This document shows, piece after piece, positions 1 through 9,464 of a DNA stretch of 64,000 nucleotides (within the stretch, counting starts at the first letter, position 1; the number at the start of each line of letters is the position of its first letter). Source of the stretch: Flavobacterium circumlabens (GTDB lineage: Bacteria; Bacteroidota; Bacteroidia; Flavobacteriales; Flavobacteriaceae); NCBI RefSeq assembly GCF_004345565.1, contig NZ_SLWA01000003.1, forward strand, positions 124,001 through 188,000, written 5' to 3'. The notes under the pieces are model-generated. The model saw nothing but the letters and a program-made list of their open reading frames with translations, was not told where the DNA came from and searched no databases. Position numbers and translations under genes: made by a program.

Positions 1-821
1 TTTCTGTGTCCGTACGAATAAATTTCAGGCAAAACTCCCGTTTGTCCGATAAAAGGATTTCCCGCAGCAGGTTCACCATTTTTGGTAATACGTACAATTT
101 TACCAAGAGCAGCATCTAATTTCTGGGCCAGCGGTCTTGATGCAATATCAGAACGTTCACCGGTACTCACAAAAAGATTTCCCTGTTTGTCCCAGGCAAG
201 GCGTGAACCGTAATGCAGCGTGCTGTTAAATTCGGGAATTGCTTTATAGATTACAACGGCATTTTCGATTTTTGTCTCGTCTGCTGAAAGTTTTCCTTTT
301 GCTACGGCTGTTGCAGTACCTGCAGTTCCGTTAAATGAAAAACTCCAGTACACCATTCGGTTCGTAGCAAAGTCAGGATCAATGGCAACATCTAATAAAC
401 CGCCTTGTCCGCTGCTGTTTACTGCCGGAATTCCGGTGATTGTTGCACCAACAGTTCCGGCCTGAGTAACAATTCTCATTGTACCCGCTTTTTGAGTTAC
501 TATAATTCTTCCGTCAGGCAAATTGTCCATTCCCCACGGATTGGCCAGGCCTTCGGCAAAAACTTTACTTGTATAAGCAGTTTCGGTTTTTATGCCTGCA
601 ATTCTGGTTTGCCCTTTAAATGCCGGAACATAAGTTGAGTTTGCAGGTTTAGTTTCTACCGGAGGAAGTGTTCCTACGGGTACATCATCATCGTCATCAT
701 CACCATTGTTATCATCATTATTGTTATCATCATTATTATTACAGGATAACTGTGTAAAGGCTAAGAATAAAACAGAAAGATAAACAAGAACATTCTGCTT
801 TTTTAGAAATGGGTTTTTCAT
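1..821 (-). CDS. PQQ-dependent sugar dehydrogenase-like lipoprotein (3' end outside window)
   Basis: The reading frame opens at the ATG on the minus strand at 819-821 and runs off the left edge, so only about 273 N-terminal residues are seen. It begins with a signal peptide ending in a lipobox (TQLSC), then a low-complexity Asn/Asp stretch, then the start of a beta-propeller. Segments such as GLANPWGMDNLPDGRIIVTQ, GQGGLLDVAIDPDF and HYGSRLAWDKQGNLFVSTGE are typical of the glucose/sorbosone dehydrogenase (GSDH) family. Members oxidise sugars using PQQ and act in the periplasm. The lipobox predicts a membrane-anchored lipoprotein. The family call is firm; the substrate is unknown. Confidence 0.85.
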   Translation of the reverse strand, partial: MKNPFLKKQNVLVYLSVLFLAFTQLSCNNNDDNNNDDNNGDDDDDDVPVGTLPPVETKPANSTYVPAFKGQTRIAGIKTETAYTSKVFAEGLANPWGMDNLPDGRIIVTQKAGTMRIVTQAGTVGATITGIPAVNSSGQGGLLDVAIDPDFATNRMVYWSFSFNGTAGTATAVAKGKLSADETKIENAVVIYKAIPEFNSTLHYGSRLAWDKQGNLFVSTGERSDIASRPLAQKLDAALGKIVRITKNGEPAAGNPFIGQTGVLPEIYSYGHR

Positions 822-1000
822 AATGTAAATTTTTTAATGTTAAAATTAACTCAATATAAATATAACCCTCTTTAAGATAATTTTATTGTTTTACGAATTA
901 CATAATTCCCATGTTTAGAGCAGGAAGTGTGTTAAAATTAAAAATATAGCGCTGTTTATGAGTTGATTAGACTTTTTGGTGTTTTCTAATTTTATAAGAA

Positions 1001-2221
1001 CTAAAATAATTCTAACTGATTGCCAGGATTTATCGGCTTAACTTTAGGAGGTTTGGCGTCCCCAAAAATGGTTCTTCCGCCATATTGATGTGACTCATCT
1101 CTTTCTTTTTGAAGGAGAGCATCAAAATTATTGTTTGGGGTAAAACCTTCTTCGGCCTTTCGGGAAATTTCAGATAATTTTCGAATCGCATCAACTTTAT
1201 CACTGTTGCCAATTTTGGCACGTTGGATGGCTTTTTCTAAAGTACAGATTGTTTCGTCATAAATTTTTAACGGAACAGGAAAGGGATGTCCGTCTTTTCC
1301 GCCGTGCGCAAAAGAAAAACGCGCGGGATCCTCAAAACGGGTTGGCGTTCCGTAAATAATCTCGCTTACCAGTGCTAATGATTGTAAGGCTCTTGGCCCC
1401 ATTCCTTTTAAAAGTAAAAGTTCCTCAAAATCTTCCGGTTTATTTTCGTGAGTAGCCCATAACATGGCGCCGAGACGTTTCATGTTGACGTCTTCTATTC
1501 TGACATCATGGTGTGACGGCATCGAAAGATATTGCATTTCCTTCATGATTTTGGTCGGGGATTCTTTCGATAATTCTAAAATACCGGCTCTGGATTTCTC
1601 CGCGGTTCCGGCCGTAAGATTAAGGATCGAGCCCTGATTTTCTCCATATATGAAAGTATGGGGTTCATTTATAAAGGATTTTAAATCCCTGGAATGCCAA
1701 TGATATCTTCTGGCAGTTTTAGAATTCGGATTCATTCCCTGCTGGATCACCGCCCATTGTCCTTTGTTGTCCACAATAAAATTGTGCTGGTACAATTGAA
1801 AACCATCCTGAATGGCCGTGTTGTCTACTTTGGCCGTTAGTCTGCTGCAATTGGCCAGCTCATTACCGTCAAGTCCTGTTCTTTCGCCAACAAACAAAAG
1901 TTCCTGAGGCGTAAGCATAGAATGTTTTCCTTTTCCGCCGCAGATATAAATTCCGAGTTCTTTGGAATGTGGATTGACCGATTTTTTTAAAGCTCCCAAA
2001 ACAGAAGTTGTAATTCCCGAAGAATGCCAGTCCATTCCCATAACAGCACCAAAACTCTGAAACCAAAACGGATTACTGAGCTTACTGATTACTTCAGAGG
2101 TTGAAAATTCCATAGCAATCGTCTCAACAATCGCAAAGCCAAGTTTTGACATTCGGTCAGCCAGCCATAAAGGAACATGACCGTAATGTAAAGGAAGATC
2201 TGCCGTACCGGAACGTTTCAT
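1001..2221 (-). CDS. DUF763 domain-containing protein
   Basis: This 406-residue protein opens with MKRSGTADLPLHYGHVPLWL, the N-terminus characteristic of the DUF763 family found in archaea and scattered bacteria. A helix-hairpin-helix-like segment (LLKGMGPRALQSLALVSEII) lies around residues 270-295, which suggests nucleic-acid contact, but no catalytic motif is evident. No signal peptide or membrane segment is seen, so it is probably cytoplasmic. It stands alone, with the sugar dehydrogenase fragment downstream and an LpxR-like gene upstream, both on the same strand but not closely spaced. The biochemical role of the family is not established as far as I know. Confidence 0.85.
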   Translation of the reverse strand: MKRSGTADLPLHYGHVPLWLADRMSKLGFAIVETIAMEFSTSEVISKLSNPFWFQSFGAVMGMDWHSSGITTSVLGALKKSVNPHSKELGIYICGGKGKHSMLTPQELLFVGERTGLDGNELANCSRLTAKVDNTAIQDGFQLYQHNFIVDNKGQWAVIQQGMNPNSKTARRYHWHSRDLKSFINEPHTFIYGENQGSILNLTAGTAEKSRAGILELSKESPTKIMKEMQYLSMPSHHDVRIEDVNMKRLGAMLWATHENKPEDFEELLLLKGMGPRALQSLALVSEIIYGTPTRFEDPARFSFAHGGKDGHPFPVPLKIYDETICTLEKAIQRAKIGNSDKVDAIRKLSEISRKAEEGFTPNNNFDALLQKERDESHQYGGRTIFGDAKPPKVKPINPGNQLELF

Positions 2222-2372
2222 TGGAGAGATTTGGATAACTGTAAAATTACGAAAAAATAGCAGCAGAAGATGTTAAATGCTAATCCGGTTTTATAAAGAA
2301 AATGATGTGACTGGAAGGTTTTGTTAAATGGAAATTAAAGGTGCGAAATCTGTTTATGGCAGGAAAATTTCC

Positions 2373-3416
2373 CTATCGATTCCATCGGGCTGGAGAATAT
2401 CCTAGTGAAATCCCTCCCCAATAGTGAAAATCTTTACCTCCCTGATATTCACTGCTTCTTCCGTATAAGGCATATTTTAAATAAAACCGATCTTTGATCA
2501 GTACATTTATTCCGGCACTAACGTCAAATACAACGCGTGAGATATCACTGTGGGGAATTTTATAAACGCTGTGATCGCTGAACAGTAATCCTTCTAAAGT
2601 GGTGTTATAGGCAACGGCTCTTATTTCGGGCGTGATAAAAACATTCATTCGGATCGCAGGAAAAATGGTATTTGCTTTTTTTAGAAAAGTACCGGGAACA
2701 CTCGGAGAATAGTCCTGCATGATGCCGCTATTTAAATTGAGGAGATTTATTTTTACTCCGCCTTTTAAATTGGCAGTGTAGTTTCCCAATTCTGCTCCGG
2801 CACGCAAACGCAGTTGCAGCCAGCTGCATTTTGCATCAGCATTAAATCCCGAAAAAACAGGATACTCTATTCGGGCATTATAATTAAAAATAAAAGATCC
2901 TTTATATCCAATTTGATTGTCCCAGCCCATTGGGACATCCCGTGTGGAACCAAACCAATGATGTTTATGAATGTAAGACTGCGCATTGCCGGGCAGGGAA
3001 GTGCCTACGGCGCCAATTACAATTTCACTTTGCAGTACAGCTCCCGTTACCAGATTAAAGGAAGTATTTCCGAAATTAAGAAACATGAGGGAGGCATAGG
3101 GCCTGTCATCGGTAATAGGTTCTGAAGCGGCTAAATTTTGGGGTGTGTACGCTGTTCCTCCAATCCCAATCCGCTGAATAGTGAGGGATTCTTCCGGCTT
3201 TTTGTATTTAAAAAAGGGAAACCCTTTAACGAGTTCAGGAAACTGCACTTCTATTTTGGCACTTCCGGTATAATTTTCATCCTTATTATTAATGGCTAAA
3301 AAATCATTTTCAGTAGTAAAGAGCACCTGAAAACCTTTTCCCTGTGCCTTTAAATCAGACAGAAAAAGCAGCATTGTTATCAATACTAAAGGGCGAAGTA
3401 AGGAAGTACTGTTCAT
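2373..3416 (-). CDS. LpxR-family (DUF2219) outer-membrane lipid A deacylase-like protein
   Basis: This 347-residue protein has an N-terminal signal peptide (cleavage after LKAQ) and beta-barrel-like alternating sequence throughout. The mature start has the LpxR-type signature: an Asn-Asp pair in TTENDFLAI, a YTGS segment, and a later KHHWFGSTRD...GWDNQ segment. These correspond to the catalytic N/D, S and H region of Salmonella LpxR, which removes the 3'-acyloxyacyl chain of lipid A in the outer membrane. That reaction is known for the enteric protein and is only inferred here. The gene appears monocistronic, and a strong hairpin terminator sits on its upstream side at 3537-3573. Confidence 0.8.
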   Translation of the reverse strand: MNSTSLLRPLVLITMLLFLSDLKAQGKGFQVLFTTENDFLAINNKDENYTGSAKIEVQFPELVKGFPFFKYKKPEESLTIQRIGIGGTAYTPQNLAASEPITDDRPYASLMFLNFGNTSFNLVTGAVLQSEIVIGAVGTSLPGNAQSYIHKHHWFGSTRDVPMGWDNQIGYKGSFIFNYNARIEYPVFSGFNADAKCSWLQLRLRAGAELGNYTANLKGGVKINLLNLNSGIMQDYSPSVPGTFLKKANTIFPAIRMNVFITPEIRAVAYNTTLEGLLFSDHSVYKIPHSDISRVVFDVSAGINVLIKDRFYLKYALYGRSSEYQGGKDFHYWGGISLGYSPARWNR

Positions 3417-3536
3417 AGTATCAGGCTTTAATATCTTAAATAGTGTATCTGTTTCCGTTGGATATTTTTTTTTCTTTATAATGAAATAAAAAGAAAATAA
3501 GTACAGTTTTTTAAAATCAGCTTAAAGTTAAAAGTT

Positions 3537-3573
3537 AAAAACCTGTAAACAATAGATTTACAGGTTTTTTTTT
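3537..3573. terminator. Hairpin terminator
   Basis: An inverted repeat pairs AACCTGTAAA with TTTACAGGTT across a short loop, followed by a T run on the plus strand and preceded by an A run, so it could work in both directions. It lies between the cupin gene and the LpxR-like gene and would end transcripts arriving from the cupin cluster on the minus strand. Confidence 0.75.
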
Positions 3574-3657
3574 GAAGTCTATATTTGAAATAGCAAATTT
3601 GGTAGCTGTTTTTATTTTAAGAAAGTACTGATGCTAATTGGAATAAAGCTTTTAACA

Positions 3658-4167
3658 TTAATTATTTTCGGTGGATTGTATGGCAGTTTTGTATTCTTCA
3701 TCTGTTACAGGCTGAAGCCAGGTTACCTGCAAATCGTCTTTGTAATTTGTAATTGCGATATGTGTCATATTGGTGTTTTCCGAAGCTCCATGCCAATGCT
3801 CTACATTTTCAGGAATATTAATTACATCACCTTTTTTAATGATTTGGGCAGCGTTATTTTTTTCCTGATAATAACCGTGACCTTCAGTTACAATTAATAC
3901 CTGACCTTTTGGGTGTGTATGCCAGTTGGTTCTTGCTTTGGCATCAAAACTAACGCTGCCTGCCGAAAATTCGTTGTTTTTGTCTCTTGCGATCAAAGGG
4001 TTTAAAAAAGCTTCTCCGCTAAACCAGTCATTGGGTAGTTTGTTGCCTTTTGGAAAAAGGGCATCATTATTTTCTGTTGTCATTTTTTCTGAATTTTTAG
4101 TTGTACAAGCCCATATCATAATCATTAATATGGTGCTCAGGTATAAAGTTAAGGATTTGAATTTCAA
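3658..4167 (-). CDS. Cupin-domain lipoprotein
   Basis: This 169-residue protein has a lipobox (IMIWAC) at about residue 21, so it is probably a periplasm-facing lipoprotein. A single cupin barrel follows. The metal-binding motifs are visible: NWHTHPKGQVLIVTEGHGYY (motif 1, two His plus Glu) and NVEHWHGA (motif 2 His). The length and motif layout match small (R)-mandelonitrile lyase / carboxymuconolactone-type cupins often encoded beside alpha/beta hydrolases. Its start lies just downstream of the hydrolase stop, with a 1-nt gap, so the two are almost certainly co-transcribed. The substrate is unknown. Confidence 0.85.
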   Translation of the reverse strand: MKFKSLTLYLSTILMIMIWACTTKNSEKMTTENNDALFPKGNKLPNDWFSGEAFLNPLIARDKNNEFSAGSVSFDAKARTNWHTHPKGQVLIVTEGHGYYQEKNNAAQIIKKGDVINIPENVEHWHGASENTNMTHIAITNYKDDLQVTWLQPVTDEEYKTAIQSTENN

Positions 4168-4168
4168 T

Positions 4169-5239
4169 TTACTTCAGGTTTTTCGTAAAAAAAGAAACTA
4201 AAGTATCGAAGGGAATAACAGCTGTTTTATCGTATAAATCTACGTGATTTGCATTGGGAATAATAAGGAGTTCTTTTGGCTCCGCTGCTGATTTATAGAT
4301 ATCTTCAGAAAAATAACGGGAATGGGCTTTTTCTCCCGCTATTAATAAAATAGGACGAGGTGCTATTTCTTTAATGTAAGCCAGTAAGGGCATATTCATA
4401 AAAGAAAAGGCGCTTGTAGCTGTCCATGAACCGTTTGAATTCGGTGAGTTTTTGTGAAATCCGCGTGGTGTTCGATAATATTCAAAAAATTCTAAAGTTA
4501 CCGGATCTTCATTTCCTGTTAGTTTTTCCGGTAAAATACGGGAACCGGCTTCAGGTGTCCCGTTTTTCGCATCTATCCAACGCTGCTGACTCATTTTTTC
4601 CAGCAGTTCTGTGCGGTGTTCTACAGTCATATTATCATTTATACCTTTTGCCATTACCCGTGACATGTCATACATGCTGGTTGTAGCAACAGCTTTGATG
4701 CGTTTGTCCACTGCAGCAGCATTTAGTCCCATTCCGCCAAATCCACAAATACCAATAATTCCGATACGGTTTTTGTCAATTGCATTTTGCAATCCCAAAA
4801 AATCTATTGCAGCACTAAAATCTTCTGAATTAATGTCCGGTGAAGCCACATTGCGGGGTTCACCGCCACTTTCACCTGTATAAGACGGATCAAAAGCAAG
4901 GGTTACAAAACCACGTTCTGCCATTGTTTGTGCATATAATCCTGAAGATTGTTCTTTTACCGCGCCAAACGGACCGCTGATGGCAATCGCGGCTAAGGGT
5001 TGGTTTTTACTATTCTTAGGAACGTATAAATCTGCCGAAAGAGAAATTCCGTAACGATTTTTAAACGTTACTTTTTGGCGTGTTACTTTATCACTTAATT
5101 CAAAGGTATAATGATCTGTTTGTTCTGTATTATTCATTTTTTCCGTTTTTACAGATTTTGTATGCTGCCCCGTAATTGTTTCGGAGATTCCTATAATTGA
5201 AAGGATAGTCATTGTTATCATTCGCATTTGTTTTGTCAT
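4169..5239 (-). CDS. Alpha/beta hydrolase (dienelactone-hydrolase-like)
   Basis: This 356-residue protein starts with a signal-like hydrophobic segment (TMTILSIIGISETITG), then a full alpha/beta-hydrolase domain. The nucleophile elbow reads GICGFGG, with Cys in the nucleophile position as in dienelactone hydrolases, and a C-terminal PNANHVDLYD supplies the likely catalytic His. It is the middle gene of a cupin-hydrolase-acetyltransferase run on the minus strand, with an AraC regulator upstream. It probably hydrolyses a small ester or lactone in the periplasm. I infer this from family and context and cannot name a substrate. Confidence 0.85.
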   Translation of the reverse strand: MTKQMRMITMTILSIIGISETITGQHTKSVKTEKMNNTEQTDHYTFELSDKVTRQKVTFKNRYGISLSADLYVPKNSKNQPLAAIAISGPFGAVKEQSSGLYAQTMAERGFVTLAFDPSYTGESGGEPRNVASPDINSEDFSAAIDFLGLQNAIDKNRIGIIGICGFGGMGLNAAAVDKRIKAVATTSMYDMSRVMAKGINDNMTVEHRTELLEKMSQQRWIDAKNGTPEAGSRILPEKLTGNEDPVTLEFFEYYRTPRGFHKNSPNSNGSWTATSAFSFMNMPLLAYIKEIAPRPILLIAGEKAHSRYFSEDIYKSAAEPKELLIIPNANHVDLYDKTAVIPFDTLVSFFTKNLK

Positions 5240-5257
5240 TTTTTCTGTTTTAATGAT

Positions 5258-5839
5258 TTAAAAGGCATCAATCGATCGGATTATTTTTGCAGGAATACCA
5301 CCAACAATTGTATTTTCAGGTACATTTTTAGAAACAACTGCGCCGGCTGCGACTATTGCATTTTCTCCGACAGTAACTCCCGGTAAAATAGTCGCCCCGA
5401 CACCGATCCAGGCTCCTTTCCTAATGTGGATCGGATTTGAAATAGTGGCTCTTCTGGCAGCCGGAGACACCGGATGATTGGTGGTAATAAGATTTACTTT
5501 TGGTCCTATAAGCACATCATCTTCTATCGTAATGCCGCCTCTGTCCATAAAAGTGCAGGCATGATTGATAAAAACATTTTTTCCGATACTTATATTTTCT
5601 CCAAAGTCGGAGTGGAAAGGAGGGATGAGAAAAAATGTGGGGTCTACTTTTTTTCCAATGAGCTCGCTGAAAACGGTATTAATTTCCTGCAAATCATCAG
5701 TTACGAGCGTGTTCAGTTTTGCTGTAACGCGTAGGGCTTTTTTGATTACCTCAAAAAGTCTTGGGTAGTCCGGATCATCCAGCCGGATGGTTTGACCAGA
5801 TCTGTCCCGGCTAAAAATATTTTCGGTATTATCTTCCAT
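5258..5839 (-). CDS. Sugar/maltose O-acetyltransferase (left-handed beta-helix)
   Basis: This 193-residue protein shows an N-terminal maltose-acetyltransferase-type helical segment, then hexapeptide repeats that build a left-handed beta helix. The catalytic His sits in LITTNHPVSPAARR, and the final coil GAWIGVGATILPGVTVGENA is diagnostic of the MaaA/NodL/LacA family. These enzymes transfer acetyl groups from acetyl-CoA to sugars in the cytoplasm. It lies 18 bp upstream of the hydrolase gene and probably shares its transcript. Confidence 0.87.
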   Translation of the reverse strand: MEDNTENIFSRDRSGQTIRLDDPDYPRLFEVIKKALRVTAKLNTLVTDDLQEINTVFSELIGKKVDPTFFLIPPFHSDFGENISIGKNVFINHACTFMDRGGITIEDDVLIGPKVNLITTNHPVSPAARRATISNPIHIRKGAWIGVGATILPGVTVGENAIVAAGAVVSKNVPENTIVGGIPAKIIRSIDAF

Positions 5840-5947
5840 AATTTCCTGTATTTACGAAGCGTAGTAAATCGCTTCAGTTATCAGAGGCAAAATTATGTAA
5901 GGAAGTAAGTAAAGAGTTAATACTATTCAAACCAATGCTTAAGAATT

Positions 5948-6826
5948 TCAAACCTTTTGTATTCTGAAACTCGTGGGATTGGTACTGGTTATTTTTTTGA
6001 AGAAGTTATTGAAGTAAGAGGGATATTCAAATCCAAGGGCATAGGCAATGTCTGCTATATTCCAATCGGTATGCTGCAAGAGTGCTTTTGCTTCGCTGGC
6101 TATGCGTTCGCTTATATGTGTGGTTGTAGATTTACCTGTAATTTTCTTTACGGCACGGTTTAAATAATTAGCATGAACATTTAGATTATTAGCGTAATCC
6201 TGTGCTGTTTTAAGCTGAAGCTGACGGTCTGTACTCTCAACAGGGAATTGTCTCTCTAAAAGTTCCAGAAAAACTGTTGTCAGTCGTAAAGCAGCATTGT
6301 CTTTCTGATTAGAGATTTCTGAAGGTTGAAGTTTTAAGGCCTCGTGAATGATCAGGTTAATATAATTGCGAATGAGGTCGTCCTTGTAAGGATAATCAGT
6401 TTGCTGTTCCTCAATCATTTTCAGAAAAATGGTATTCAGAAAACCACGTTGTTTTTCGGATATATTTAATACCGGAGTTCCTCCGATCCTGAAAAGAGGA
6501 GACTGTTGTAAACTGTCAGAACGGTCAGATGGTTTTAAAAAATCCTCCGAAAAAAGACAAGTGTAGCCTACGTAACTCGTTGAGAGTGTTTCCCATGAAT
6601 AAGGGATATTTGGATTACCGAAAAATAAAACAGTACCATCGGTTTTATAACTTCTGTCTGCGTAGTGTATAATGCTTTTACCGGTTGTCAGGCAGATTTT
6701 ATAAAAATCTTTTCTGCTGTAAACCCTTGTGGCGGTAGTATCGTCTTCTATTTGAAATACATTAAAACCTTTTAGTTTGAGTCCGCTATTAAATTCGGAA
6801 ACTGCCCTTTCATTTTTGTTTTCCAT
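5948..6826 (-). CDS. AraC-family transcriptional regulator
   Basis: This 292-residue protein has an N-terminal cupin-like sensor half and a C-terminal AraC double helix-turn-helix. The region from TAQDYANNLNVHANYLNRAVKKITG to WNIADIAYALGFEYPSYFNNFFKK is the canonical two-HTH signature. It is encoded on the same strand just upstream of the acetyltransferase-hydrolase-cupin run, so it is the obvious candidate to control that run. No specific operator could be picked out. Confidence 0.9.
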   Translation of the reverse strand: MENKNERAVSEFNSGLKLKGFNVFQIEDDTTATRVYSRKDFYKICLTTGKSIIHYADRSYKTDGTVLFFGNPNIPYSWETLSTSYVGYTCLFSEDFLKPSDRSDSLQQSPLFRIGGTPVLNISEKQRGFLNTIFLKMIEEQQTDYPYKDDLIRNYINLIIHEALKLQPSEISNQKDNAALRLTTVFLELLERQFPVESTDRQLQLKTAQDYANNLNVHANYLNRAVKKITGKSTTTHISERIASEAKALLQHTDWNIADIAYALGFEYPSYFNNFFKKITSTNPTSFRIQKV

Positions 6827-6923
6827 TCTGCAAAGTTAAGAAAAACAAACTTTCTATACGATTGGTGTTTTATGAAATTATGGGGCTTGTTCCTAAATTT
6901 TCATTTCATATTTCACTTTTAAA

Positions 6924-7379
6924 CTACGCTACTTTTTCAAGAACCGGCATCGTGGCATGAGCAATAGACAAAGTCAACGGATCTAAATGGCCAGCAAAAA
7001 AAGTGTCCAGAAGCTCTTTAAAGATAGGATTTGCATTTTCAACCTGAGAAAATAGTGTCAGGGATGAACGCAATTTTCGGGCATCTAATTCTCCCAGAAT
7101 AGCTTCGGCAGATTTCCTTTTGTATTGTAATAATAGTTGTGAGATTTCTACAAGGTGCTTTTCTAAAATAGGATGCTGAAGATAGGCTTTGGCTTCTTTT
7201 AGATCTGCAATGGCATAATAATCGGCTATGCTGCTTTTACCCAATCCTTTTATCTGAGGAAAGATGAACCACATCCAGTGTGATTCTTTTTTTCCTTTTT
7301 TAATTTCCGAAAAGGCAGTAAGATACATTTTGTTCTGAGCATCTAAAAAGCGGGTTAAATCATTATTTGCGTAAGCCAT
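6924..7379 (-). CDS. DUF1810 domain-containing protein
   Basis: This 151-residue soluble protein spans the whole DUF1810 family (FLDAQNKMYLTAFSEIKKGKKESHWMWFIFPQI is nearly invariant in members). It has no signal peptide or membrane segment. The length matches the family, so the gene is intact. The function is unknown. It is separated from its neighbours by ordinary intergenic gaps and no operon is implied. Confidence 0.88.
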   Translation of the reverse strand: MAYANNDLTRFLDAQNKMYLTAFSEIKKGKKESHWMWFIFPQIKGLGKSSIADYYAIADLKEAKAYLQHPILEKHLVEISQLLLQYKRKSAEAILGELDARKLRSSLTLFSQVENANPIFKELLDTFFAGHLDPLTLSIAHATMPVLEKVA

Positions 7380-7537
7380 GGTCGAATGTATTTATGATAA
7401 AGGTTGTTGGTGATACTGTTTTTATCTCTTAAAAGACAGCTCAAAAATACAGACGAACCTAATTTTTAATTTATACAATTATGGGGCTTTGTTATATAAT
7501 TTGAACCTGTCGTATCTTCCAACATATCAATGTATTG

Positions 7538-9280
7538 TTATCTTCTCTCACCGACTTGTTGGCGCCACATCGAGTAATAAAGTCCTTTTTTCTCCAGAAG
7601 TTCGCCATGGGTTCCTGTTTCAGAAATTTTTCCTTTTTCTAAAACATAAATAGTGTCCGCATGCATGATGGTGGAAAGTCGGTGTGCAATTAATATGGTC
7701 ATACGCTTTCTGCTTAGTGAAATTTCCCTGATAGTAGCAGTAATCTGTTCTTCGGTAAGAGAATCCAGGGCAGATGTTGCTTCATCAAATATGAGCAGTT
7801 GTGGTTTTCGCAACAAGGCTCTGGCAATCGAAAGACGTTGTTTTTCACCACCCGAAAGTTTCATTCCGCTTTCTCCCAATATTGTGTGTAAACCATGTGA
7901 GGCTTTTGCAATCAGTGCAGTTGCAGATGCTTTTCGCAATGCTTCATCGATTTCCTCATCTGTTGCAGCGGGATTTACAAACAGCAGATTGTCTTTAATA
8001 GATCCGGCATACAGCTGTGTATCCTGCGTAACAAAACCAATTTGTCTTCGCAAAGGGTTGTAACGGATCTGATCGGAGTTAATTTCATTAAAATAAATAG
8101 CTCCTTCTACGGGAATATAAAGTCCGACCAGCAATTTTACCAAAGTAGATTTTCCCGAACCGGATGGGCCTACAAAGGCAATTGTATTTCCCAGACTGAT
8201 TTTAAAGGAAATATCATCAATAGCATTGTAGCCGGCAGTTTTGTGTTTAAAGATTACGTTTTTAAATTCAAGAGATTCCAATTGATCAACTTCAACAGAA
8301 TTTTCAGGTCGCTTTTCAATGGGTCTGTTCATTAATCGGTCAAAAGTTTTTAAAGAAGCATCTGCTTCTCTGTATAAGATGATCATATTTCCCAAATCCT
8401 GTAAAGGAGTAAAAATAGCAGTCGATATAAATTGCATCGCAATCAGTTCGCCTGTCGTCAATACTTTCCTGAAAATAAGCCATAATAAAATAAACAGGAT
8501 CGATTGTTTGAGCAGATTAAGCATATTGCCCTGAAGAAAAGAAAGAACGCTCACTTTTTTTGCCTTTTGCATTTCCAGATTGTAGATCCGTAAAGTCTGC
8601 TGATTCATTCTTTTAATTTCGGCAAAAGTAAGGCCAAGGCTTTTTACGAGTTCTATATTTCGCAGACTTTCGGTAATGACTCCGGCCTGTTTATCCGTTT
8701 GTCTGTTGATGGATTTCTGTATCCCTTTTATTCTTTTCGAAACCAGTCCGGTTAGCGATCCCAGTAAAACAACTCCAATAAAAAATACAGGAACCAGCAG
8801 CCAGTTTTTGTTGATGCTGTACCAAATAAGAAAACCAACCCCAATAAGCGACGAATACATTACATTGATAAAGGAATTGATAAATCGTTCGGAATCTGTT
8901 TTTACTTTTTGGAGTACCGATAGGGTAGTACCGCTCCTGCTTTCTTCAAATTCCTGATAGGAAAGCCTTAAGGTTTGTTTCAGTCCATCATTAAAAATAG
9001 ACATTCCAAATCCGGCAACGGCTTTTCTTGTAATATAGTCCTGCGCTGCTTTGCTGAGTCTTGCAAATACCGATATTCCCAGTGCTATTCCCAGCCAGTA
9101 TACTATGCCCGAAATCAGTTCATTTTCAGGAAGGTTGTTTTTGTTTGTAGCATACTGATCTATAATTTTTCCAAATATTACAGGATCAACCAAAGTAAGA
9201 AGTTGCGCTATTCCGGCGAGTAATAAAGAAAGAAAAACAAGATTGCGATGTGGTTTTAAATATTTCCAGAGTATTTTCAT
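7538..9280 (-). CDS. ABC transporter, fused permease and ATPase (type-1 exporter half)
   Basis: This 580-residue half-transporter has six predicted transmembrane helices in roughly residues 15-310, then a nucleotide-binding domain. The Walker A (GPSGSGKST), signature (LSGGEKQRLS), Walker B (LLIFDEATSALD) and H-loop (AHRLST) motifs are all intact, so it should hydrolyse ATP. It belongs to the MsbA/multidrug exporter type and would work as a homodimer in the inner membrane. No partner half is encoded nearby. The cargo cannot be told from sequence. Confidence 0.93.
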   Translation of the reverse strand: MKILWKYLKPHRNLVFLSLLLAGIAQLLTLVDPVIFGKIIDQYATNKNNLPENELISGIVYWLGIALGISVFARLSKAAQDYITRKAVAGFGMSIFNDGLKQTLRLSYQEFEESRSGTTLSVLQKVKTDSERFINSFINVMYSSLIGVGFLIWYSINKNWLLVPVFFIGVVLLGSLTGLVSKRIKGIQKSINRQTDKQAGVITESLRNIELVKSLGLTFAEIKRMNQQTLRIYNLEMQKAKKVSVLSFLQGNMLNLLKQSILFILLWLIFRKVLTTGELIAMQFISTAIFTPLQDLGNMIILYREADASLKTFDRLMNRPIEKRPENSVEVDQLESLEFKNVIFKHKTAGYNAIDDISFKISLGNTIAFVGPSGSGKSTLVKLLVGLYIPVEGAIYFNEINSDQIRYNPLRRQIGFVTQDTQLYAGSIKDNLLFVNPAATDEEIDEALRKASATALIAKASHGLHTILGESGMKLSGGEKQRLSIARALLRKPQLLIFDEATSALDSLTEEQITATIREISLSRKRMTILIAHRLSTIMHADTIYVLEKGKISETGTHGELLEKKGLYYSMWRQQVGERR

Positions 9281-9387
9281 TAAGCTATTTTTTAAATAGA
9301 TTCTAAGGACCAGAATTGATTTTTACTAAGTTAGCATTCTTATCTTAGATTTAAAAGGTATTTAAGTGAAGAAAACTTTGTAATAAC

Positions 9388-9422
9388 AAAAGACCTGTAA
9401 ACATATCGTTTACAGGTCTTTT
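9388..9422. terminator. Hairpin terminator
   Basis: AAAAGACCTGTAAAC pairs with GTTTACAGGTCTTTT around a 5-nt loop, forming a symmetrical A/T-flanked hairpin that can act in both directions. It sits upstream of the ABC exporter and downstream of the His/Gly-rich secreted protein, ending the latter's minus-strand transcript. Confidence 0.75.
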
Positions 9423-9464
9423 GTGAATTAGACTGCATTGCAGTCCGTATAGTATTGTTTTGTT